A model generated the notes under the pieces. That model worked only from the letters and a program-made list of their open reading frames with translations, was not told the origin of the DNA and made no database searches. 64,000 nucleotides of DNA from Kitasatospora arboriphila (GTDB taxonomy: Bacteria > Actinomycetota > Actinomycetes > Mycobacteriales > Mycobacteriaceae), in contig NZ_JNYV01000011.1 in NCBI RefSeq assembly GCF_000717275.1, positions 1 through 64,000 of the forward strand, in the 5' to 3' direction. The position numbers were made by a program, and so were the translations under genes. Positions within the stretch are counted from its first letter, which is position 1; the number at the start of each line of letters is the position of its first letter. Below, piece after piece: positions 25,150 through 34,029 of the stretch.

Positions 25150-26381
25150 AGGCTGCCCGCTTCCCAGGGCAGGCGAGCGGTCAGCACGAAGTTGCGCTCC
25201 ACGACGCCGTACGACAACTCGCCGCCGGCAAGAGTGACCCGCTCGTTGATGCCGACCAGACCCGACTTGGCCCCCGGGATCGGTTCGATGGCCGAATTGG
25301 CGGCCATCGACAGTGGTTGATGGATCCTCACACTCAGCCCATCCCCGGGCCCTCCGCTGATGTGCACGGTCACCGGAACAGCACCCGCGTGTTTACGCGC
25401 ATTGGTCAAGCCCTCCTGAACAATTCGATAGGCGGCCCGGCTGACCACACCCGGGACGTCGTCGAGGTCGCAGATGTCGATGGTCGCGCGGATCTGACTG
25501 CCCGCCTCCTCGGCTTCGCCGAACAGGGTGGGCAACGTGCTCAGCGATCGGGTGGGCTGAGCAAAATCCTCGGAGTCCTCACGCAGCATGGCGATCACGT
25601 CACGCAGGTCGACCAGCATCTGATGGACTCCGGCGCGGATCACCCCGGCCGCCCGGCGGATGTCTTCCGGTGGTGCGTCGGGCCTGAACTCGAGCGCGCC
25701 GGCATGCACGGACAGCAGGCTCATCCGGTGGGCGAGCACGTCATGCATCTCCCGTGCGAGCCGTTCGCGTTCGGTGGCCCGCGCATTGGCGATCCGCTCG
25801 CGTTGCTCGGCCTCGACGGTTCGCGCACGCTCGGCCAGTGAGATCAGCAGCTGCCGGCGGTTGCGGACCATGGTTCCCCACCCGACCGCCACCGCGGCCA
25901 TCAGCGCCCAGAACACGAGCACGGCGAGCAGCGACTCCTGCCCTTCCGGGTACAGCCAGCGGTTTGTCATAGCCGCAACAAAGCTGGCCAGGGCCACCGA
26001 GACCGCGTAACGCATCGGCTTGTGGACGGCGAGCGAGAACACCGCCAGCAAAGCCACCCCGCCGATGGCAGAGGTGAATCCGGAGGCGACCGTCGTGACA
26101 ATTGCCAGAGCCAGCGGCCATCGGCGCCGCCACACCATGGCCACGCAACCCGCCACCCCGACCGCAAGGTCGGCAACGATCATGCCGGAGATGTCGTCCA
26201 GGCGTGGGCTGATGGCGACAACGCCGATCGCGGCGGCCAGCAGGATCATCAGTACGTCGATCGCGATGTCGCGTTTGCTTCTCCGGCCGATCAAGGGGTG
26301 GGGATCGGTCTCCAGTTCGGCGCGCACGGCCCCGGGCATCCACGCGCCCCGAGCCGTCAGATCATCCCATCCATCTGTCAC
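25146..26381 (-). CDS. Sensor histidine kinase, HisKA_3 (NarL-partner type)
   Basis: 411 residues. The N-terminal part has about five membrane helices (residues 38-175) with almost no extracellular loop, so it likely senses a membrane or intramembrane cue. The phospho-accepting His213 lies in EREMHDVLAHRMSLLSVHAGAL of the HisKA_3 class. The ATPase domain shows RIVQEGLTNARKHA (N box) and SGLVGINERV (G box). It is coupled to the response regulator by a 4-base overlap. It is divergent from a VOC gene, which may or may not be a target. Confidence 0.9.
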   Translation of the reverse strand: MTDGWDDLTARGAWMPGAVRAELETDPHPLIGRRSKRDIAIDVLMILLAAAIGVVAISPRLDDISGMIVADLAVGVAGCVAMVWRRRWPLALAIVTTVASGFTSAIGGVALLAVFSLAVHKPMRYAVSVALASFVAAMTNRWLYPEGQESLLAVLVFWALMAAVAVGWGTMVRNRRQLLISLAERARTVEAEQRERIANARATERERLAREMHDVLAHRMSLLSVHAGALEFRPDAPPEDIRRAAGVIRAGVHQMLVDLRDVIAMLREDSEDFAQPTRSLSTLPTLFGEAEEAGSQIRATIDICDLDDVPGVVSRAAYRIVQEGLTNARKHAGAVPVTVHISGGPGDGLSVRIHQPLSMAANSAIEPIPGAKSGLVGINERVTLAGGELSYGVVERNFVLTARLPWEAGSL

Positions 26382-26542
26382 TGCAGCCCACCGATTCGCA
26401 TCGCCTCATCATGCGCGTCGAGGTGGCACCGGGGCATCAGGCGAAAGGCGGAACTTCGGCGGGCGATGAGTTTTGGTTGCGGGCGATGTCTGTTGTGGTG
26501 TCCGCTTGATGCACAAAACAATCCTGGATCGGAGTCATCATC

Positions 26543-26947
26543 ATGTCCCGCATGCTGTTCCTCAACACAACCGCCACCGACATCCCCGCGACACGCAAGT
26601 TCTTCGGAGAGCTCGGATTCGAGTTCAACGAGACGTTCAGCGACGAGAACACCCTGTGCCTGGTGATCAACGAACTCACCGTCGCCATGCTGATGACACC
26701 CGCCCGGTTCCAAGACTTCATCACCGGAGGCATCGCCGACACCAGCAGAGAACGTGAGGTGCTGATCGCCATCTCCGCCGAGTCCCGTGAGGCCGTGGAC
26801 ACACTCGTCGACAAGGCACTGGAGATCGGTGGCTCCAAGTGGATGGACGCTCAGGATCACGGGTTCATGTACGGCCGTAGCTTCCTCGACCTCGACGGCC
26901 ACGTCTGGGAGGTCACCTGGATGGATCAGTCCGCCATATCGGGTTAG
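26543..26947 (+). CDS. VOC-family (glyoxalase-like) protein
   Basis: 134 residues, one pair of beta-alpha-beta-beta-beta modules: LFLNTTATDIPATRKFFGELGFEFNETF at the start, and DHGFMYGRSFLDLDGHVWEVTWMD at the end, where the glutamate of HVWEV is the usual metal ligand. Related proteins include bleomycin-resistance-like and lactoylglutathione-lyase-like enzymes. GGAG lies upstream of the ATG. Its stop is 12 bp from the end of the convergent sigma factor gene. Sigma factors of that type often sit beside small VOC or DGPF proteins. Confidence 0.85.
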   Translation: MSRMLFLNTTATDIPATRKFFGELGFEFNETFSDENTLCLVINELTVAMLMTPARFQDFITGGIADTSREREVLIAISAESREAVDTLVDKALEIGGSKWMDAQDHGFMYGRSFLDLDGHVWEVTWMDQSAISG

Positions 26948-26959
26948 GACGCATTCTGG

Positions 26960-28000
26960 CTAGCTCGGCATCTCTGGCTGAACCGGTTCTTTGTCCGACG
27001 CCGACGGGCCGGGAGGCACGGCAGGTAGTCCGAACCGGGCGAAGTCGGCCTCCATGGTGTCGGAGAAGAAGGCCACCACATGACCGACGCCGTCGGCGGT
27101 GATGTCCAGGACCTGCAATTGGAAGGGCCTGTGCACACCGTCGGCGTCGAGCATGTACAGCCCGAACGCGGGCTGTCCGTTGGCCACCGCCGGCAGCAGC
27201 ACCATGTCGCCCGCTGCGGTGGCCGGACAGTTGGAAGCGATAAGCGTACCGATGACCTCCGGGCCCTGGTACCAACCGGTGAAGGGCGGCATCTCCCAGA
27301 TGGCCTTGTCGGTGAACAACGCGACGATGGCGTCGATGTCGTACGCCTCGAAGGCGTCGACCCACTTCTGCAAGAGTTCTCGCTGAGCGGCGTCTCCGGG
27401 TTCGACCACGGAATCACGCTCCGGCGCAACCTCTTTGAGCTGGGCTCGGGCGCGCTGGAGCAAGCTGTTCACCGTTGCGGTGGTCAATCCCAGCGTCTCG
27501 GCGACCTCGGCAGCGCGCCACTGGAGTACATCACGGAGGATCAGGATCGCGCGCTGGCGCTCGGGGAGATGCTGGAGCGCAGCGATGAACGCCAACCGGA
27601 TAGATTCACGGGAACCAACGACGGTGGCGGGGTCCGCGGTCTCGGACAACGTCTCGTCCGATCCGGCGAACGGCTCGAGCCATGGGACCTCGTGGTCCTC
27701 GAGGAGAGCGCCCTGGGGATCCGACGATTCGCCGCCGAGTCCCGAGGGCAGTGGCCGTCGCTGCTTGGATCCGAGAGCGGTGAGGCAGGTGTTGGTGGCG
27801 ATCTTGTAGAGCCACGTCCGCACCGAAGCGCGACCGTCGAACCGGTCGTAACCACGCCAGGCGCGGATGAACGTCTCCTGGAGAAGGTCCTCTGCGTCGT
27901 GATGTGAACCCATCATCCGATAACAATGTGCAAGCAGTTCACGTCGGTACGGTTCGGTGACTTCCAGGAAGTCAGAATCTACCGCGGCCTCGATAGTCAT
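26960..28000 (-). CDS. ECF sigma factor with SnoaL-like C-terminal domain (SigG/TIGR02960-like)
   Basis: 346 residues from ATG 28000; the frame is open to 28033 but lacks a better start. Sigma region 2 is residues about 15-85 (AHCYRMMGSHHDAEDLLQETFIRAWRGYDRFDGRASVRTWLYKIATN). Region 4 is about 140-195 (LPERQRAILILRDVLQWRAAEVAETLGLTTATVNSLLQRAR). The last 150 residues (QKWVDAFEAYDIDAIVALFTDKAIWEMPPFTGWYQG) are a SnoaL/NTF2-like fold, as in SigG and ECF41-type factors, where it controls activity in place of an anti-sigma factor. No anti-sigma gene is adjacent. Confidence 0.9.
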   Translation of the reverse strand: MTIEAAVDSDFLEVTEPYRRELLAHCYRMMGSHHDAEDLLQETFIRAWRGYDRFDGRASVRTWLYKIATNTCLTALGSKQRRPLPSGLGGESSDPQGALLEDHEVPWLEPFAGSDETLSETADPATVVGSRESIRLAFIAALQHLPERQRAILILRDVLQWRAAEVAETLGLTTATVNSLLQRARAQLKEVAPERDSVVEPGDAAQRELLQKWVDAFEAYDIDAIVALFTDKAIWEMPPFTGWYQGPEVIGTLIASNCPATAAGDMVLLPAVANGQPAFGLYMLDADGVHRPFQLQVLDITADGVGHVVAFFSDTMEADFARFGLPAVPPGPSASDKEPVQPEMPS

Positions 28001-28122
28001 GGGGAAAAGGTTACGGGAGCGGTCTGACAACAACCAGGGTCTTTAGCCAAGGATTGCACCAGGTTGGGCGGTTTTCGGGTGTCCGGTCGAGCGATGGCCG
28101 CCGCTCGTGTAGAGGTTGGGGA

Positions 28123-28926
28123 ATGATTCGAGTCGGCACCTCGGGGTGGGTGTATCCGCCATGGCGAAAAACCTTCTATCCGGAGGGCCTGGCCCAACGC
28201 CGCGAACTCGAGTACATCTCCCGGGTTCTGAATTCGGTCGAACTCAACGGGTCCTTTTATTCTCTGCAGCGACCGACCAGCTACCTGAAGTGGGCGGAGC
28301 AGACGCCCGACGACTTCCTGTTCTCCGTGAAGGGCCCGCGCTTTGTCACCCATATGAAGCGGCTCGTCGACGTGGACCAGCCGCTGGCCACCTTCTTCGC
28401 GTCGGGCGTGCTGGCACTCGGACCCAAACTGGGGCCGATCCTGTGGCAACTGCCGCCGAATCTGCCGTTCGACGCAGAGGCGCTCACGGCGTTCGCGCAT
28501 CTGCTGCCGCGTACCACCACGGAAGCAGCCGAACTCTCCACGGGACACAGTGACCGGATCGTCGACCGGGCCTGGACCACAACCGACGCGGAGCGGCCGA
28601 TTCGACACGCCCTCGAGGTCCGGCATCCGAGTTTCATGACATCCGAGCTGCCCGACCTGTTACGCGAGCTCGACATGGCGCTGGTGCTCGCCGACTCGGC
28701 GGGCAAGTTCCCCGTGATCGACGAGGTGACATCCGACTTCGTCTACGCCCGTCTGCACGGCGACACCGAGCTCTACACCAGCGGCTACACCGACGAGGCG
28801 CTCGATTCGTGGGCCGAGCGGTTCCGGGCGCGCGCGGTGGACCGTGATGTGTTCGTCTACTTCGACAACGACGCAAAGGTCAGGGCGCCGTACGACGCCA
28901 AAGGGCTGCTCGACCGCCTGCCGTGA
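28123..28926 (+). CDS. DUF72 (YecE-like) protein
   Basis: 267 residues from ATG 28123, divergent from the sigma factor gene. It begins MIRVGTSGWVYPPWRKTFYPEGL, followed by NGSFYSLQRPTSYLKWAEQTPDDFLFSVKGPRFVTHMKRL, diagnostic of the DUF72 TIM-barrel family. The C-terminus has DVFVYFDNDAKVRAPYDA. The molecular function of DUF72 is unknown, though it is often found beside DNA-repair or stress genes. The YihY gene follows 66 bp downstream. Confidence 0.9.
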   Translation: MIRVGTSGWVYPPWRKTFYPEGLAQRRELEYISRVLNSVELNGSFYSLQRPTSYLKWAEQTPDDFLFSVKGPRFVTHMKRLVDVDQPLATFFASGVLALGPKLGPILWQLPPNLPFDAEALTAFAHLLPRTTTEAAELSTGHSDRIVDRAWTTTDAERPIRHALEVRHPSFMTSELPDLLRELDMALVLADSAGKFPVIDEVTSDFVYARLHGDTELYTSGYTDEALDSWAERFRARAVDRDVFVYFDNDAKVRAPYDAKGLLDRLP

Positions 28927-28992
28927 CCTGGCTCGGGTAGCGTTGTCGCTGCGCTCAACAAGCGATGGCGCGCCAGGCAACGACTGGGGTGC

Positions 28993-29958
28993 ATGATGAT
29001 CGAGCGTTTGGACAAGCTGCAGAGGCGGCACCCCACGTTGGGTTTCGTCATCGCCGTGATCTACAAATACGCGGACGATCAAGGTGGATATCTGGCCGTC
29101 CTCATGACGTACTACGCGTTCCTCGCCCTGTTCCCCCTGTTGCTGCTCTTGACCACCGGCGTCGGCATAGTGCTCGACGACAACCCCGAGTGGCAGGCGA
29201 AAGTACTCGATTCCGCACTCGGCCAGTTCCCGGTGATCGGGCCGCAGCTCGGCCAGCCCCAGGAACTCAGTGGCGGCACAGCAGGAATCGTGATCGGCAT
29301 CATCGGCGCCCTCTACGGCGCCTCGGGTGTCGGCCAGGCCGCCCAGAACGCGATGAACACCGTCTGGCAGGTGCCGCGGAACAACCGACCCAACCCGATC
29401 TTCTCCCGGTTCCGCAGCCTGCTCTTGCTGACCGTGCTGGCGATGACCTTGGTGGGCACCGCGGTCCTGTCGACCTTTGCCGGACTACCCGGACCGCTGG
29501 GGGCTTTTGAGGGGGTGACCGTCGGTCTTCTCGCCGTGGTCATCAACTCGGTGGTGTTCACCATCGCCTACCGCCTGAGCACCACCAACGACGTGAGCTA
29601 TCGCGACGTGTTACCGGGCGCGGCGGCGATGGCGATCGTCTGGCAGCTGTTGCAGACATTCGGAACGGTGTATGTCACACAGGTGGTGAAGAACGCGAGC
29701 ACCACCAACAGTGTGTTCGCCGTGGTTCTCGGCCTTCTCGCGTTCTTCTATCTCACCTCCATCGCCGTGGTGTTCACCGCGGAGATCAACGTGGTGAGAG
29801 TGCATCACCTGTACCCGAGGGCCTTGCTGACCCCGTTCACCGACGCCGTCGACCTCACCCACGGCGACCGCAAGACATACACCCGTCAAGCAAAGGCTCA
29901 GCGAGCCAAGGGTTTCGAACACGTCGATGTCACGTTCCGCAAAAACGACGACACCTGA
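28993..29958 (+). CDS. YihY/BrkB-family inner-membrane protein
   Basis: 321 residues with six membrane helices between about residues 35 and 270. The signature YYAFLALFPLLLLLTTGVGIVL follows an amphipathic start, and the segment YGASGVGQAAQNAMNTVWQVPR is typical of the YihY/virulence factor BrkB family. A charged 45-residue C-terminal tail follows the last helix. The family is sometimes labelled ribonuclease BN by old error; its real role is not established. It is convergent with sfnB, 21 bp away. Confidence 0.88.
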   Translation: MMIERLDKLQRRHPTLGFVIAVIYKYADDQGGYLAVLMTYYAFLALFPLLLLLTTGVGIVLDDNPEWQAKVLDSALGQFPVIGPQLGQPQELSGGTAGIVIGIIGALYGASGVGQAAQNAMNTVWQVPRNNRPNPIFSRFRSLLLLTVLAMTLVGTAVLSTFAGLPGPLGAFEGVTVGLLAVVINSVVFTIAYRLSTTNDVSYRDVLPGAAAMAIVWQLLQTFGTVYVTQVVKNASTTNSVFAVVLGLLAFFYLTSIAVVFTAEINVVRVHHLYPRALLTPFTDAVDLTHGDRKTYTRQAKAQRAKGFEHVDVTFRKNDDT

Positions 29959-29979
29959 GCCCCGTTCGGCGCTTGTCCT

Positions 29980-31203
29980 TCAGATGACCCCGTGCAGCGG
30001 CGGTGGCGTCTCGTGCAGCAACGAACGACCGATGTGCTGATACTTCCATCGCACCGGGTCGTGCAAGGTGTGCGTACGCGCGTTGCGCCAGAAGTGATCC
30101 AGGCCGAGATCTGCTGCGGCACTTCGCGTTCCTGACACCTCGAAGAGTGCGCTCGACACCTCGTTGGAGGCCCGGTCGGCGACGATCTTCGCTGTCGCCA
30201 CCGCAATCGAAGCCGCGGCGGCTGGCTCTGCCTTCGCGTCGGCCTCAGCGGCGAACGTGGCGTCCACCGCCTCGCCGGCGCTCTTCAGGGTTGCCTCGGC
30301 GGAGATCACCTCCACGGCCAACTCGCCGACGCGTTGAATCAACAACGGGTCGTCGATGGCGCGATCGACACCTGCCTCGAACCAGGGGCGACTGCGGTTT
30401 CGGACAAAATCGGTTGCGGCAGAGAGCGCTCCTCGAGCGATGCCGGCGTCGATCGCCACGTGCAGCAGCTGGGCAAACGCACCGTACCCGGCGGGGGCGC
30501 CCACCGCGCGAGCCCGGGCGACCAACTGGTCGCGGCGCAGGGACACTCCTTCGAACGTGATGGTGCCGCTACCCGTGGTGCGTTGGCCGAGTCCGTTCCA
30601 GTCATCGACGATGCGGACACCCGCGGCATCGGCGGGGATGAATGCCACGTACTCTCCTTCCTCGAGCCCCGTCTTGTGGTCGGGGTCGTCGAGCCGTGCC
30701 AGCACCGCGAGCGTATGGGCGTACAGCGATCCGGTGCAGTAGTACTTCGAGCCGTCCAAACGGAGTACGCCGCGGTCCGCTCTGACCGTGGTGTTGATGT
30801 CGGCCACGGTCTTGCCGCCCCGCTCGGACTGCGCGTTCGCGATCCGGCTTCCGCCCAGTACCGCCTCGAAGAGATCGCGCTGTTGCGGTGGATCGGCGGC
30901 CAGACGAAGCAGATTCAGATACACGAAGTGGCTGTGCGGGATCTGCGCGATGTTGGGATCGGCTGTCGCAAGGATGCGGACCACCTCGGCCACGATGCTC
31001 GGCGGCAGATCTGCACCGCCGAAACGGCTCGGCACCGTGATCGCCAGCAGTCCGCTGGCCGAGAGCTGATCGATCTCGCGATAGGGCAGTTTGCGGTCGC
31101 GATCGCGCGCCACCGCACCGGTGGCGAAATGTGCTGCCAGGTCGTGGGCGACCGACAGTGCCTGCTCGGCAGTGTCGATGCGAGAGGCGATCGCGGTGCT
31201 CAC
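29980..31203 (-). CDS. sfnB: SfnB-type acyl-CoA-dehydrogenase-like flavoprotein of sulfur acquisition
   Basis: 407 residues. The fold is that of flavin monooxygenases of the DszC/acyl-CoA dehydrogenase group: LLAITVPSRFGGADLPPSIVAEVVRILATADPNIAQI, SERGGKTVADINTTVR, DGSKYYCTG, and the C-terminal HFWRNARTHTLHDPVRWKYQHIGRSLL. The last block is characteristic of SfnB, linked to use of dimethyl sulfone and other organosulfur compounds under sulfate starvation. It needs FMNH2 from a reductase not present here. Its start overlaps the sfnG stop by 4 bases. Confidence 0.87.
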   Translation of the reverse strand: MSTAIASRIDTAEQALSVAHDLAAHFATGAVARDRDRKLPYREIDQLSASGLLAITVPSRFGGADLPPSIVAEVVRILATADPNIAQIPHSHFVYLNLLRLAADPPQQRDLFEAVLGGSRIANAQSERGGKTVADINTTVRADRGVLRLDGSKYYCTGSLYAHTLAVLARLDDPDHKTGLEEGEYVAFIPADAAGVRIVDDWNGLGQRTTGSGTITFEGVSLRRDQLVARARAVGAPAGYGAFAQLLHVAIDAGIARGALSAATDFVRNRSRPWFEAGVDRAIDDPLLIQRVGELAVEVISAEATLKSAGEAVDATFAAEADAKAEPAAAASIAVATAKIVADRASNEVSSALFEVSGTRSAAADLGLDHFWRNARTHTLHDPVRWKYQHIGRSLLHETPPPLHGVI

Positions 31204-32318
31204 GATGCGCCGACGCCGGCTTCCGCGTCGGCCGCTTCGAGTTCACGAACCAGCGGCAGCACCTTCGCACCGAAGTATTCGATCTCTTCCTGGAAGTGCA
31301 GGAACCCGCCGAGGACCAGGTCGACGCCGAGTCGCTTGTAGGCGACGATCCGCTCGGCGACCTGTTCCGGCGTGCCGATCAGCTTGGTCTTGAACCCGTC
31401 GTTGTACTGCACGAGGTCCTCGAAGCTCGACTCGGCCCACATGCCCTTGCCGTCCGAGGTGGACGCGCCGGCCTGCTGCACCGAATCCCGGAAACCCTCC
31501 ACTGCAGGACGATTGGCCTTCTCGATGATCTCCCGGAGGGTGTCCCGGGCCTCGGCCTCGGTGTCGCGGGCGATGATGAACCCGTTCAGCCCGAACTTCA
31601 CCTCGCGGTCGTGCGCCCTGGCGACCGCACGCAGGTCGTCGACCTGCTCGGTGACACCGTCGAAGTCCTTGCCGTTGGAGAAGTACCAGTCGGCGAAACG
31701 TCCGCCGTTGCTGCGGGCCGCGGTGGAGTTACCTCCTTGGAACAGTTCGGGATTGGGGCGCTCGGGTGTGTTGAGCGGCTTGGGCTTGAGGGTGAAGTCA
31801 CGGATCCGGTAGAAGTCGCCACCGTAATCGACATTGTCCTCGGTCCAGATCTTGCGGATGACCTCGAGGAACTCGGCGCTTCTCCGGTAACGCTCGTCGT
31901 GCTCAAGCCAGGGCTCTCCCAGCGCCTTGAACTCTCCGGCGAACCATCCCGACACGACGTTGATGGCGAACCGGCCGCCCGACAGGTGGTCGGCGGTGGC
32001 CCCGAACTTGGCCAGCACAGCCGGATGCCACAGGCCGGGGTGGATGGCGGCGATGACCTTGAGCTTTTCGGTGGCCCCCAACAGCGCAAGGCTGAAGGCT
32101 GTTGATTCGTGCTGGAACTCGGCACCGTAAGACGCCATGTACCGCACCTGCGACAGTGCGTACTCGAAGCCGTTGTTCTCGGCGGTCTGTGCGAGCTTCT
32201 TGTTGTACTCGAAGTCCCAGCTCGTTCGCTGTTCGATCTCACTGGTCACCAGGCCGCCACTGACGTTGGGGACCCAGTAGGCGAACTTGATCTGATCGGC
32301 GATGTGTTCGGTGCTCAC
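31200..32318 (-). CDS. sfnG: FMNH2-dependent dimethyl sulfone monooxygenase
   Basis: 372 residues from GTG 32318, with TTGGAG upstream; a longer TTG-started form to 32351 is less likely. LLM fold. The opening FAYWVPNVSGGLVTSEIEQRTSWDFEYNKKLA and ASYGAEFQHESTAFSLALLGATEKLKVIAAIHPGLWHPAVLAKF are highly typical of SfnG, which converts dimethyl sulfone to methanesulfinate. The latter is then oxidised to sulfonate and desulfonated by an SsuD-type enzyme, which is the next gene upstream. Together they give a short pathway from dimethyl sulfone to sulfite. Confidence 0.92.
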   Translation of the reverse strand: MSTEHIADQIKFAYWVPNVSGGLVTSEIEQRTSWDFEYNKKLAQTAENNGFEYALSQVRYMASYGAEFQHESTAFSLALLGATEKLKVIAAIHPGLWHPAVLAKFGATADHLSGGRFAINVVSGWFAGEFKALGEPWLEHDERYRRSAEFLEVIRKIWTEDNVDYGGDFYRIRDFTLKPKPLNTPERPNPELFQGGNSTAARSNGGRFADWYFSNGKDFDGVTEQVDDLRAVARAHDREVKFGLNGFIIARDTEAEARDTLREIIEKANRPAVEGFRDSVQQAGASTSDGKGMWAESSFEDLVQYNDGFKTKLIGTPEQVAERIVAYKRLGVDLVLGGFLHFQEEIEYFGAKVLPLVRELEAADAEAGVGAS

Positions 32319-32392
32319 GGTTTGCTCCAATGATTCTGCGAGAGGGGACAATCGGCTTGGGTGAAGGCGGGTTGGGTGAAAGGCGCAGTCCG

Positions 32393-33571
32393 TCAGGACG
32401 CGCCGGCCGGCGACAACGACGGCAGGAAGGCTCCCCGGACAGGCTCGGACACCCGGTCATCGGCATTGAGCAGGCCGCGCCGGATGAGCCTCGGACGCAC
32501 GCCTTCCCCGAAGTGATAGGCCTCTTCCACGTGGGGATAGCCGGACAGGATGAAGTGATCGAGCCCCAGAGCCGCGTACTCCGCGATGCGGTCGGCCACC
32601 TCATCGTGTGAGCCGACCAGCGCAGTGCCGGCTCCGCCTCGGACTAGCCCGACGCCTGTCCAGAGGTTCGGGTAGATCTCCAGCGAGCGGGCATCGGTAC
32701 CGCTGCTGAACGCGGCGCCTCCGCCGTGCAGTTCGAGCATTCGTCGTTGCCCTTCTGATTCCGAGCGGGCGAGGTTCTGTTGGGCTCCGGCGACCACCTG
32801 AGGGTCGAGTGCACCGAGGAGCCGGTCGGCTTCGGCCCAGGCCTGTTCCGCGGTGTCCCGCGAGATCACGTGCAACCGGATGCCGTAGGAGAGTTCACGG
32901 CCCTCGTCCGCGGCGAGCCCGCGGATCCAGTTGAGCTTCTCGGCGACGGCGTCGGGTTTCTCACCCCAGGTCAGATAGGTGTCGGCGTACTTGGAAGCGA
33001 CGGTTCCCGCTGCCGGGGAGGAACCCCCGAAGAACACCGGCGGAAGCGGGTCGGGTTTGCGGGCCAGATGAGCGCCCTCGACCCGCAGATGCTTGCCCGT
33101 GAAGTCCACCGGGCCGTCGGAGGTCCACAACTGCCGGATGATGTCGAGGTACTCGCCGCAACGCTCGTACCGGGCCTCCTTGGACAGGAAGTCGCCGAAA
33201 GCGCGCTGTTCCGACGATTCACCTCCGGTGACCACGTTGAGCAGGAGCCGTCCCTTTGACTGCCACTGATAGGTCGCCGACATCTGTGCCGACAGGGTGG
33301 GGCTGGTCAGCCCTGGTCGCAGGGCGACGAGGAACTTGAGGGTGTCGGTTGTCTCCAGCAGCATCGCGGTGGACAACCACGCGTCCTCGCACCACAAGCC
33401 GGTGGGCGTGAGGACGGCTTCGAATCCGTTGACCTCGGCGGCACCGGCGAGCTGATTGAGATAACGCAGATCGGCGGGCCGATCTCCGGACATGTCAGAA
33501 CCGTGACCACCCGCCATCAGATTCCGTGAGTCGCCATACGTCGGCAGGAACCAGTGGAAATGCAGGGACAC
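32393..33571 (-). CDS. ssuD: FMNH2-dependent alkanesulfonate monooxygenase
   Basis: 392 residues from GTG 33571; SLHFHWFLPTYGDSR matches the N-terminus of SsuD, and the upstream extension is arginine-rich. Conserved parts include NVVTGGESSEQRAFGDFLSKEARYERCGEYLDIIRQLW, VFFGGSSPAAGTVASKYADTYLTWGE and the C-terminal LGLDHFILSGYPHVEEAYHFGEGVRP. It releases sulfite from C1-C10 sulfonates. It is first in the minus-strand operon ssuD-sfnG-sfnB. No SsuABC transporter or FMN reductase gene is adjacent, so those must come from elsewhere. Confidence 0.92.
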   Translation of the reverse strand: MSLHFHWFLPTYGDSRNLMAGGHGSDMSGDRPADLRYLNQLAGAAEVNGFEAVLTPTGLWCEDAWLSTAMLLETTDTLKFLVALRPGLTSPTLSAQMSATYQWQSKGRLLLNVVTGGESSEQRAFGDFLSKEARYERCGEYLDIIRQLWTSDGPVDFTGKHLRVEGAHLARKPDPLPPVFFGGSSPAAGTVASKYADTYLTWGEKPDAVAEKLNWIRGLAADEGRELSYGIRLHVISRDTAEQAWAEADRLLGALDPQVVAGAQQNLARSESEGQRRMLELHGGGAAFSSGTDARSLEIYPNLWTGVGLVRGGAGTALVGSHDEVADRIAEYAALGLDHFILSGYPHVEEAYHFGEGVRPRLIRRGLLNADDRVSEPVRGAFLPSLSPAGAS

Positions 33572-33586
33572 GGAGGACGCCTTTCT

Positions 33587-33608
33587 GTTTCGTCTGGCGT
33601 TTCGTCTG
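33587..33608. repeat. Direct repeat GTTTCGTCTG x2, 12-bp period, before ssuD
   Basis: Two exact copies of GTTTCGTCTG at 33587-33596 and 33599-33608, about one helical turn apart, 16-37 bp upstream of the ssuD start. Arrangement and place suggest a regulator binding site, but no known motif is recognised. Confidence 0.4.
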
Positions 33609-33798
33609 AATCGACCCGTGGTCGACGACGCCAAAAGCCCGGAGTTTCGAACACAGTGTGGGCGGCGTCGACGCGGCGATCCCAGGGTTCGGATCGGTGT
33701 GATTCCAAGTCGGCGATCGCCGCTGTCGCGGGGCTATTCTCGCCGGTGAGCGCGGTGTCGACCTGCGCTCAGATCGTCACGTCCACGACCCCGGTCCG

Positions 33799-33828
33799 TT
33801 GGACAGGCGTCGGCGCCGCTGCTACTTT
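33799..33828 (+). promoter_or_regulatory. Promoter of the cysteine leader ORF and ROK gene
   Basis: TTGGAC (33799-33804), 18-bp spacer, TACTTT (33823-33828), then 7 nt to an ATG at 33836. That spacing would put the transcription start at or next to the ATG, giving a leaderless message. Confidence 0.6.
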
Positions 33829-33835
33829 GACCTTC

Positions 33836-33937
33836 ATGACGAGCAACGGCCACCACATCCCGGAGGTCACCTATGTGACCACCGCGCTGGGATGTCGTCT
33901 GCCTTTCGCTCGTGTCCTCTGTTGTCGAATGTCCTGA
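33836..33937 (+). CDS. Leaderless cysteine-containing leader peptide (candidate attenuator)
   Basis: 33 codons, starting MTSNGHHIPEV and ending RLPFARVLCCRMS and a stop. Adjacent Cys29-Cys30 codons (TGT TGT) lie four codons before the stop, with another at residue 20. The ATG sits 7 nt after a good -10 box, so translation likely starts at the 5' end of the mRNA. The ROK gene begins 92 nt downstream, and a small GC hairpin (GCCGC-GCTC-GCGGC, about 33951-33964) followed by pyrimidines lies between. Leaderless upstream ORFs with consecutive cysteine codons are known cysteine-responsive attenuators in mycobacteria. This one fits, next to sulfur-scavenging genes. Confidence 0.6.
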   Translation: MTSNGHHIPEVTYVTTALGCRLPFARVLCCRMS

Positions 33938-34029
33938 CCCGAACCGCCGCGCTCGCGGCATTTCTCTCAGACATCTCCCCGCCCCGGCCATCGTTGGTCC
34001 TGGAGGCGACAACTCGATGAGGACCTTCG

